Assembly: GCA_021205375.1 (NCBI GenBank)
Contig: JAJPXR010000145.1
Span: 1 to 10,033 of the forward strand
Source of the DNA: Clostridiales bacterium
Lineage (GTDB): Bacteria > Bacillota > Clostridia > Oscillospirales > Oscillospiraceae
Reading direction: 5' to 3'
DNA: 10,033 bases
Positions 5,495 through 10,033 of this stretch are shown in pieces. Under the pieces are notes generated by a model. It was not told the DNA's origin and ran no database searches. It was given only the letters and a program-made list of their open reading frames with translations. The position numbers were made by a program, and so were the translations under genes. Numbering within the stretch: position 1 is the stretch's first letter; each line of letters starts with the position of its first letter.

Positions 5495-6820
5495 TCAGTA
5501 GGTGCGGTCGTTGATGTTGGCTTTGATGTCCTTGATGACGTCGGCAAGGGCCTTGTCGGTTTTCAGGGCGTTTTCGATCTTGTCGATGGAGTGCATAACG
5601 GTGGTGTGGTGCATATCGTAGATCTTCCCGATCTCCGGCAGGCTCAGGTTGGTCATGGAGCGGATGATGTACATGCTGACCTGGCGGGCCAGGATGATGT
5701 TGGCCTTGCGGCTGGTGGTCAGGATGGTCTCTTTGCTGATGCCGTAGAATTTGGCGGTCTCCTCCAAAATCACGTCGGCGGAGGGGGTCAACTCGCTGGA
5801 GGTGCGGATCAGCTCCCGGATGGCCCGCCCGGCGGCCACGTCGTCCACCTTGTTGCCCAGCAGATCCCGGTAGGCCATCAGCCGGTGCAGGGAGCCTTCC
5901 AACTGCCGCACGTTGGCGGTGATGTTGTGGGCGATGTATTCGATGATGTCCTGTGGCATGTTCAGCCCCAGCAGAATGGCCTTGTCCTTGATGATGGCGC
6001 AGCGGGTCTCGTAATCTGGCGGTTGGATGTCCGCCATCAGGCCCCACTCGAACCGGGTGCGCAGCCGGTCCTCCAGCCGGACCATGTCAGATGGGGGCCG
6101 GTCGGAGGTCAGGACGATCTGCTTGCCCGCCTCGTAAAGGTTGTTGAAGGTGTTAAAAAATTCCTCCTGGGTGGAGTCCTTGCCGGCGATAAACTGGATA
6201 TCGTCCACCAGCAGCAGGTCTTTGTCCCGGTACTTCTGGCGGAAGGCGTCGGTGGAGTTCAGGCGGATGGCTTCGTTTAGCTCGTTGGTGAACTCGTCCC
6301 CCTTAACGTAGATGATCTGATACTCCGGGTGCTGCTGCTGGATGGAGTGGAAGATGGCGTAGAGCAGATGGGTCTTGCCCAGACCGGACTCTCCGTAGAG
6401 GAACAGGGGGTTGTAGCTCTTGCCGGGCTGATTGGCCACGGCGAGAGAGGCGTTGTAAGCAAACTTGTTGGAGGAACCCACCACAAACCGGTCGAAGGTG
6501 TATTCCTCGCTGCCCATCAGGATGTTGGCGTTCTCCTCCGGGGCGTTGCGGCGGCGGCGGTATTGCTCCGCCTCCTCCGGGTCCAGGACGATCACGTCGA
6601 TGTCGGCGGCGAACAGCTCATAGAGGGCTTTTTTCAGTGCGTCGATGTAGCGGGTCCGAATGATGTTGCCCTTAAAGGCGACAGGGTGGGTGATCACCAG
6701 CCGGTTGCGCTCCAGCTCAAGCGCCTCCACTTCGCTGAACCAGGTGGTGACGGCCGTGGCGGTCAGCTCGCTTTCCAACAGGGGAAGCACGCTGGCCCAG
6801 ATCTCCGCGGCAGAATTCAT
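5495..6820 (-). CDS. dnaA: Chromosomal replication initiator protein DnaA
   Basis: A 441-residue initiator (B. subtilis DnaA has 446). Domain I is at about 1-80, followed by a short arginine-rich linker (QYRRRRNAPEEN, 86-97). The AAA+ domain has Walker A GESGLGKT (143-150), Walker B LLLVDDIQF (202-210), sensor I VLTSDRPP, the arginine-finger region RLRTRFEWGL and sensor II ANVRQLEGSL (302-311). Domain IV runs from about 345. Arg379 corresponds to the box-contacting Arg399 of E. coli. The signature helix reads LPEIGKIYDMHHTTVMH (394-410) where the family usually has GGRDHTTV. It is one residue shorter, with His404 at the Asp433 position. The ATG at 6820 is preferred over an upstream in-frame start because it has AGAGGT upstream and gives the normal N-terminus. 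Transcription likely comes from the promoter at 6906-6934. Confidence 0.98.
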   Translation of the reverse strand: MNSAAEIWASVLPLLESELTATAVTTWFSEVEALELERNRLVITHPVAFKGNIIRTRYIDALKKALYELFAADIDVIVLDPEEAEQYRRRRNAPEENANILMGSEEYTFDRFVVGSSNKFAYNASLAVANQPGKSYNPLFLYGESGLGKTHLLYAIFHSIQQQHPEYQIIYVKGDEFTNELNEAIRLNSTDAFRQKYRDKDLLLVDDIQFIAGKDSTQEEFFNTFNNLYEAGKQIVLTSDRPPSDMVRLEDRLRTRFEWGLMADIQPPDYETRCAIIKDKAILLGLNMPQDIIEYIAHNITANVRQLEGSLHRLMAYRDLLGNKVDDVAAGRAIRELIRTSSELTPSADVILEETAKFYGISKETILTTSRKANIILARQVSMYIIRSMTNLSLPEIGKIYDMHHTTVMHSIDKIENALKTDKALADVIKDIKANINDRTY

Positions 6821-6852
6821 GTCAAAACCTCTTTTCTCTTTGGCTGAACAAG

Positions 6853-6886
6853 GGGGTGCGCAGGGCAAAAAAGCGCAAAACACCCC
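6853..6886 (-). promoter_or_regulatory. Hairpin in the dnaA 5' leader
   Basis: GGGGTG (6853-6858) pairs with CACCCC (6881-6886), with a further CGC/GCG pairing inside. It lies between the dnaA promoter and start codon, so it would form in the dnaA message. On the plus strand it is followed by ATCTTTTTAG and would look like a weak terminator for antisense transcription. Confidence 0.5.
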
Positions 6887-6905
6887 ATCTTTTTAGTCTG
6901 TTATT

Positions 6906-6934
6906 AGTATACCACAAAACTGCTCTTGTTACAA
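6906..6934 (-). promoter_or_regulatory. dnaA promoter, sigma-A type
   Basis: On the minus strand: -35 TTGTAA (6934-6929), a 17-bp spacer, then -10 TATACT (6911-6906) with an extended TGG just before it. The start codon lies about 85 bp downstream, which leaves room for the structured leader. Confidence 0.8.
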
Positions 6935-7108
6935 ACAGAAATTTGGCGCCACACAGGGCAGAATAACCGTGAATAGTGGACAAAGCCCGCCGGGAGGGGG
7001 AAAACGGCTCCGCCGGAAGGGAGGGCTTACAGGGCCGCTGCGCGCTCCAAAACGGACGCGGAAAAGAGGGCGCTGTGGACAAAATGACAAAAAACCTGAG
7101 GCAAGTGG
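6935..7108. other. Spacer between the divergent dnaA and rpmH promoters, with DnaA-box-like sites
   Basis: No gene is supported here. Two GTGGACAAA copies lie about 100 bp apart. The one at 7074-7082 reads TGTGGACAA, one mismatch from the DnaA-box complement; the one at 6975-6983 has two mismatches. In B. subtilis, box clusters upstream of dnaA serve autoregulation and origin function. Two imperfect sites here are only suggestive. Confidence 0.4.
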
Positions 7109-7138
7109 TTGACAGCAGCCGATTTGGTGGAGTATAAT
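7109..7138 (+). promoter_or_regulatory. rpmH operon promoter, sigma-A consensus
   Basis: Consensus -35 TTGACA (7109-7114), an 18-bp spacer, and consensus -10 TATAAT (7133-7138). It diverges from the dnaA promoter and is the only strong promoter seen for the rpmH-rnpA-yidD-yidC-khpB group. The resulting leader before rpmH is about 140 nt. Confidence 0.9.
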
Positions 7139-7155
7139 AACCAGTGCGTTATAGT

Positions 7156-7252
7156 GTCCCCTGGGGATGCTTTGCCCCAAAGGACCAGACCGGGGATCGC
7201 CCGGCGGCCAGGGCTCTCCTTTTTCAGGGCGGGTACCGGCGGCAAGGCCGCC
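7156..7252 (+). promoter_or_regulatory. Structured 5' leader of rpmH with two hairpins
   Basis: The first hairpin (7156-7185) pairs GTCC with GGAC and GGGG with CCCC around a symmetric three-base internal loop. The second is a perfect GGCGGC/GCCGCC stem (7238-7252) with a three-base loop. They lie between the promoter and the rpmH ribosome-binding site, so control of L34 synthesis is possible. I do not recognise a known riboswitch or ribosomal-protein leader family. Confidence 0.5.
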
Positions 7253-7284
7253 CCCGCTGATTTCACGATTCGGAGGTGTATCGA

Positions 7285-7425
7285 ATGGCTACCAAACGTA
7301 CCTACCAGCCCAAGAAGCGTCACGGGCAGAAGGTCCACGGCTTCCGGGCCAGAATGGCCACCAAGAGCGGCCGCCAGGTGCTGGCCCGCCGCCGTGCCAA
7401 GGGCCGCAACCAGCTTAGCTATTGA
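7285..7425 (+). CDS. rpmH: 50S ribosomal protein L34
   Basis: A 46-residue, very basic protein of the large ribosomal subunit. The family pattern is plain: KRTYQPKKR near the start, KVHGFRARM (16-24) and SGRQVLARRRAKGR (28-41). B. subtilis L34 has 44 residues; here the start carries MAT before KRT. The ATG has GGAGGT (7272-7277) seven bases upstream. rpmH next to rnpA and divergent from dnaA is the standard bacterial arrangement. A consensus promoter and structured leader precede it. Confidence 0.98.
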   Translation: MATKRTYQPKKRHGQKVHGFRARMATKSGRQVLARRRAKGRNQLSY

Positions 7426-7462
7426 GCGGTCAATTTTTTGATCAATGCGGAAGCATGTGCGA

Positions 7463-7584
7463 GGGGTGGAAGCTACAGCAAGCTCCACCCCTGTAATGTA
7501 TCTGCGGACAAGCCCGCCCCAGGCGGGCGGCGGAGAGGGGGCCAGGCCCAGGTCGAGGCCCCCTCTCCCCTGCCTGTCGCCGCC
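7463..7584 (+). promoter_or_regulatory. Hairpin cluster in the rpmH-rnpA gap
   Basis: The 183-bp gap (7426-7608) has no gene but strong dyad symmetry. Hairpin 1 (7463-7491) pairs GGGGTGGA with TCCACCCC, extended by AGCT pairing with one bulged A. Hairpin 2 (7512-7528) is a perfect 7-bp GCCCGCC stem. Hairpin 3 pairs GGAGAGGGGGCC (7532-7543) with its exact complement (7557-7568), and an outer GGCGGCG/CGCCGCC pairing (7526-7532 with 7578-7584) competes with hairpin 2. None is followed by a proper T run, so these look like processing, stability or attenuation structures rather than a classical terminator. Confidence 0.6.
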
Positions 7585-7608
7585 GTTTGTTCAGGAAGGC
7601 CGGAGAGC

Positions 7609-7977
7609 ATGAAAAAGACTGTGACCATCAAGTCCAACCGGGACTTTCAGCGTCTGTACCGCCGGGGACGTTCCGCCGCCGGTCCCACGCTGGCCCTCTA
7701 TTGGCAGCGCAACCGGAAGGGAGAGAGCCGGGTGGGCATCACCACCGGCACCAAGCTGGGCCACGCGGTGGTCCGCAACCGGGTCCGCCGCCAGATCCGG
7801 GAAATTTACCGGCTGCACAAGGACGAGCTGATCCCCGGACGGGACATCGTCATCGTGGCCCGGGTCCGGGCGGTCAGCGCCGGATACCACGCCATGGAGC
7901 GGGATTTCCTCCGGCTGACCAAAAAACTCGGATTACGCAAGCCTGTTTCCCCTGCGGAGCCGGAGGCGGAACCGTGA
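7609..7977 (+). CDS. rnpA: Ribonuclease P protein component
   Basis: A 122-residue basic protein that partners the RNase P RNA in maturing tRNA 5' ends. The N-terminal TIKSNRDFQRLYRRGRS and the RNR motif TKLGHAVVRNRVRRQIREIY (48-67) identify it; length is typical (about 110-125). The frame is open from 7438, but the ATG at 7609 is chosen because it starts the conserved domain and follows AGGAAGG (7593-7599) at normal spacing. A second GGAGAG lies one base before the ATG and is too close to act as a usual site. The C-terminus ends in an acidic, proline-rich tail (PAEPEAEP). The stop overlaps the yidD start by four bases. Confidence 0.97.
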   Translation: MKKTVTIKSNRDFQRLYRRGRSAAGPTLALYWQRNRKGESRVGITTGTKLGHAVVRNRVRRQIREIYRLHKDELIPGRDIVIVARVRAVSAGYHAMERDFLRLTKKLGLRKPVSPAEPEAEP

Positions 7978-8192
7978 AGCGGCTGCTGCTGGGGCTGATC
8001 GGATTCTATCAGAAGTATATCTCCCCCGGTCTGCCGCCCCGGTGCCGGTTCATCCCCACCTGCTCGGAGTACGCGAAGGAGGCGGTGGAGAAATACGGCG
8101 CGGCCAGAGGCTCCCTGCTGGCCGCCAAACGGCTGGCAAAGTGTCAGCCCCTGCACCGCCAGAAGAGCATCGAGTACGACCCGGTGCCGTGA
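7974..8192 (+). CDS. yidD: Membrane protein insertion efficiency factor YidD
   Basis: A 72-residue protein of the YidD family, a small membrane-associated factor that helps YidC-dependent insertion and is often encoded between rnpA and yidC. Family signatures are the amphipathic N-terminus LLLGLIGFYQKYISP (4-18), PRCRFIPTCSEYA (22-34) and the terminal DPVP. The start is GTG within GTGA, overlapping the rnpA stop by four bases, with GGAGG seven bases upstream, so translation is coupled. The C-terminal motif is unusual: where the family has CHPxHPGGxDPVP, this protein has CQPLHRQKSIEYDPVP. It lacks the His and the Gly pair and is three residues longer. Cys24, Cys30 and Cys57 are kept. Confidence 0.93.
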   Translation: MKRLLLGLIGFYQKYISPGLPPRCRFIPTCSEYAKEAVEKYGAARGSLLAAKRLAKCQPLHRQKSIEYDPVP

Positions 8193-8193
8193 C

Positions 8194-8350
8194 AATTAGC
8201 AATTAGCAGTTAGCAATGTGCAATGAAATCACGCTGTTACGTTTTCATTAAAAACGGTTCGTCTTTTTTACTTCACGTCCGGCAATTTATCACCGGCGCA
8301 CCGTTTTGATTCACTTTTCATTGCTAATTGCACATTGCACATTGCTAATT
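8194..8350. repeat. 157-bp element with inverted arms built of 7-bp repeats
   Basis: Each arm is exactly 35 bp, five heptads. Left arm (8194-8228): AATTAGC twice, then AGTTAGC, AATGTGC and AATGAAA. Right arm (8316-8350) read on the minus strand: AATTAGC, AATGTGC twice, AATTAGC and AATGAAA. The arms agree at 28 of 35 positions. The interior has a second inverted repeat, AAAACGGTTCG (8251-8261) with CGCACCGTTTT (8297-8307), and an inner CCGG pair. The element begins one base after the yidD stop. No ORF lies within it, so it could be a MITE-like or REP-like element. No clear target-site duplication was seen. Confidence 0.75.
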
Positions 8351-8365
8351 AAATTCCGATCCCAT

Positions 8366-8383
8366 AAGGGCAGCTCCGCCCTT
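8366..8383 (+). promoter_or_regulatory. Small hairpin in the yidC leader
   Basis: A perfect 6-bp stem, AAGGGC/GCCCTT, with a six-base loop, about 20 bp before the yidC ribosome-binding site. No promoter was recognised in 8351-8404, so yidC probably relies on read-through from the rpmH promoter or on an unseen weak promoter. Confidence 0.4.
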
Positions 8384-8421
8384 TCGTGGAAATATACCCC
8401 CAAGAAGGAGGACGCCGAACA

Positions 8422-9807
8422 ATGATTACTGCCTTTTTGCAAATCTTCGGCAAGATCCTGCTGTGGATCTATGAATTTTGCCACAGCTACGCCCTGTCCC
8501 TCATCATCTTCACCCTGCTGTCCAAGCTGGTGCTCTTCCCCATCTCCTACAGGGGTAAAAAGAGCATGATGCAGATGAACTCTCTTCAGGGAGAGGTCCA
8601 AAAGCTGCAAAAGCAGTACGCCAAGGACCAGAACCGCCTGAACCAGGAGACCCAGGCCCTCTACGAGCGAGAGGGCGTCAACCCCATGGGCGGCTGCCTG
8701 TGGTCCTTCCTGCCCCTGCCCATCCTGATGGGCCTGTACTACATCATCCGTCGGCCCATGCTCTACATGATGTGCCTGACCAAGGATGAGATCACCGCCG
8801 CCGTAGATGCTGTAACGGCTCTGGGTTATGACCTGGGTACCTCCGCAGCCTATCAGGAGATGACCCTGACTTCCCTGATGGGCAAGGACACCACCGTCTG
8901 GAACGCCGTTGCCAATGCCGTGGGCGACAGCGCCTCCAAGCTGGTTTCCATGGACTTCACCTGGCTGGGCATGGACCTGTCCCAGACCCCCAGTTGGAAG
9001 ATTTGGACCCTGGACCTGAACTGGGCCAACATCGGCCTGTTCCTGATCCCCATCGTGGTCACGCTGTTCAGCTTCCTCTACAGCCAGATCTCCCAAAAGA
9101 CCAACCAGATCACCATGGGCAACAGCCAGAACAAGAAGGACGACGCCAGTTCTGCCGCTGCCGACTCCACCAACAAGATGATGATGTACCTGATGCCGCT
9201 GATGTACCTGTGGTTCGGCTATATCATGCCCGCCGGCATGTGCGTCTACATGCTGTTCAACTCCGTCTTTTCGGCGGCGCAGGAAGTTGTCTGCGCCCAG
9301 ATGCTCAAAGGCAAGTTTGAGGAAATGGTGGCCGAGCGGGAGCGCCGGGCCAACGAGGAAAAGGAAAAGGAAAAGGAGCGGAAGGCCGCTATCGCCGCCC
9401 GCCGGGCCGAGCAGGCCGAGAAGAACCGCAAGAGGGGCAAGCGCTCCAAGAAGGGCGGCGTCAGCAAGCCCAAGGACCATCCCACCGACGCCAGCCGGGT
9501 GGGTATCCGCCCCTTCGCCCGTGGCCGGGCCTATGACCCGGACCGCTACCCCGTGACCCCCTACCGGGACCCCCAGGACGTGCTGGACGAAGCCGCGCTG
9601 GAGGCGACCCTGGCCAAAAACGCCAAGCGAAAGAAGAAGAACACCGAGGAAGAGGAACTGCCGCCTGAGGAGGAGCTGCTGCTGGAGGAGACCGCCCAGG
9701 AGGACGAGCCTGTCCAGAACACGGACGAGGCGGAAGCCCTGGAGAACACCGAAAACGATGTTGCCGAGGGCAGTGAGAACGACGATGAGGACGAGGAGAA
9801 CGTCTGA
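8422..9807 (+). CDS. yidC: Membrane protein insertase YidC/Oxa1 family, with long charged C-terminal tail
   Basis: A 461-residue inner-membrane insertase that places proteins into the membrane alone or with Sec. The start is ATG 8422, after AAGGAGG at 8405-8411. There is no lipoprotein signal; like other clostridial YidC it begins with a hydrophobic segment (1-20) and a first membrane helix (about 22-42). Lys35 probably stands in for the groove arginine of B. subtilis SpoIIIJ. The coiled cytosolic hairpin (about 45-90) and NPMGGCLW (87-94) are typical. Further helices lie at about 92-109, 203-221, 253-269 and 271-290, with a roughly 90-residue external loop between the second and third. After about 296 a 165-residue tail follows, first rich in Lys/Arg/Glu (300-350) and then strongly acidic (408-461). 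Gram-positive homologues are usually 250-300 residues. Confidence 0.95.
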   Translation: MITAFLQIFGKILLWIYEFCHSYALSLIIFTLLSKLVLFPISYRGKKSMMQMNSLQGEVQKLQKQYAKDQNRLNQETQALYEREGVNPMGGCLWSFLPLPILMGLYYIIRRPMLYMMCLTKDEITAAVDAVTALGYDLGTSAAYQEMTLTSLMGKDTTVWNAVANAVGDSASKLVSMDFTWLGMDLSQTPSWKIWTLDLNWANIGLFLIPIVVTLFSFLYSQISQKTNQITMGNSQNKKDDASSAAADSTNKMMMYLMPLMYLWFGYIMPAGMCVYMLFNSVFSAAQEVVCAQMLKGKFEEMVAERERRANEEKEKEKERKAAIAARRAEQAEKNRKRGKRSKKGGVSKPKDHPTDASRVGIRPFARGRAYDPDRYPVTPYRDPQDVLDEAALEATLAKNAKRKKKNTEEEELPPEEELLLEETAQEDEPVQNTDEAEALENTENDVAEGSENDDEDEENV

Positions 9808-9845
9808 CCCGTCTGCCGGAACATTGTATTACGCTGCTATAGAAA

Positions 9846-9860
9846 GGAATGAAGGATTCC
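9846..9860 (+). promoter_or_regulatory. Ribosome-binding site of khpB displayed in a hairpin loop
   Basis: GGAAT (9846-9850) and ATTCC (9856-9860) form a 5-bp stem whose loop is GAAGG, the Shine-Dalgarno sequence for the ATG at 9862. The stem is weak and may be chance, but it would affect initiation. Confidence 0.4.
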
Positions 9861-9861
9861 C

Positions 9862-10033
9862 ATGTTAAAGTCGATTGAAACCACCGGCAAGACAGAAAAC
9901 GACGCCATTGCCGCCGCTTTGAAGCAGTTGAACCTGGACCGGGACAGCGTTTCCGTGCAGGTTATTGACCGGGCTAAAACCGGATTCCTCGGCATTGGCA
10001 GCAAGCCTGCCCGGGTCAGGGTCACCTACGAGG
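9862..10033 (+). CDS. khpB: RNA-binding protein KhpB/Jag, N-terminal fragment (cut by window edge)
   Basis: The first 57 residues of the Jag (SpoIIIJ-associated) protein, renamed KhpB in streptococci, where with KhpA it binds RNA and affects cell division. The Jag_N domain is clear: SIETTGKTENDAIAAALKQL (4-23), an acidic-hydrophobic strand with VSVQVID, and the hallmark KTGFLGIGSKPARVRV (39-54). The expected KH and R3H domains lie past the window. The start is ATG 9862, 54 bp after yidC, with GAAGG upstream. Its place directly downstream of yidC is the family's standard context, consistent with one transcript from the rpmH promoter. Confidence 0.95.
   Translation, partial: MLKSIETTGKTENDAIAAALKQLNLDRDSVSVQVIDRAKTGFLGIGSKPARVRVTYE

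Noticed and set aside
5288..6280. 330-codon plus-strand frame across oriC and dnaA
   Set aside because: It runs through DnaA boxes and antisense to dnaA, has low-complexity Gly/Val/Asp content, and has no protein family signature.
6824..7108. Short open frames between dnaA and rpmH
   Set aside because: They overlap both promoters and lack ribosome-binding sites and family resemblance.
7463..7491. Rho-independent terminator after rpmH
   Set aside because: The stem is strong, but the following bases (TGTAATG) contain no T run, and the downstream rnpA has no visible promoter of its own.
7438..7608. N-terminal extension of rnpA through the spacer
   Set aside because: The added residues do not resemble RnpA and are encoded by hairpin-forming DNA. 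The internal ATG at 7609 gives the normal family length.

Overview
The window is the replication-origin neighbourhood of a GC-rich Firmicute chromosome. It shows the conserved order gyrA-gyrB-remB-recF-yaaA-dnaN-oriC-dnaA on the minus strand, diverging from rpmH-rnpA-yidD-yidC-khpB (jag) on the plus strand. Strong G/C bias at third codon positions, a clostridial YidC without a lipoprotein signal, RemB between recF and gyrB, and intergenic heptad repeats of the TTAGCNN type suggest a clostridial gut lineage such as Oscillospiraceae (Flavonifractor/Intestinimonas-like). That placement is inference, not a database result.

Left arm (1-5168, minus strand). The gyrA 5' end (cut by the window edge) lies 13 bp downstream of gyrB. 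A 132-bp gap carrying a TTAGCNN heptad repeat separates gyrB from remB. remB, recF, yaaA and dnaN are tightly packed (gaps of 2, 2 and 17 bp) and look translationally coupled. They encode the sliding clamp, an S4 RNA-binding protein, the recombination mediator RecF, a RemB-type regulator and DNA gyrase.

Origin (5169-5494). The dnaN-dnaA gap holds perfect DnaA boxes, degenerate boxes and, next to one perfect box, six uninterrupted DnaA-trio repeats. This matches the basal unwinding architecture known from Bacillus subtilis. It also holds a 17-nt palindrome and a probable dnaA terminator. dnaA follows, with a clear sigma-A-type promoter and a structured leader.

Right arm (6821-10033, plus strand). 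A consensus sigma-A-type promoter starts an operon for ribosomal protein L34, the RNase P protein, the YidD membrane-insertion factor, the YidC insertase and the RNA-binding KhpB/Jag. The rpmH leader and the 183-bp rpmH-rnpA gap are rich in GC hairpins. A 157-bp element with inverted arms made of 7-bp repeats lies between yidD and yidC.

No wholly new system is evident; this is a housekeeping region. The points worth following are the clean DnaA-trio tract, a non-canonical DnaA DNA-recognition motif, substitutions at known quinolone-contact positions of both gyrase subunits, the heptad-repeat elements at two gene 3' ends, and a long basic-then-acidic tail on YidC. No tRNA, rRNA, CRISPR array, transposase or prophage gene was seen.
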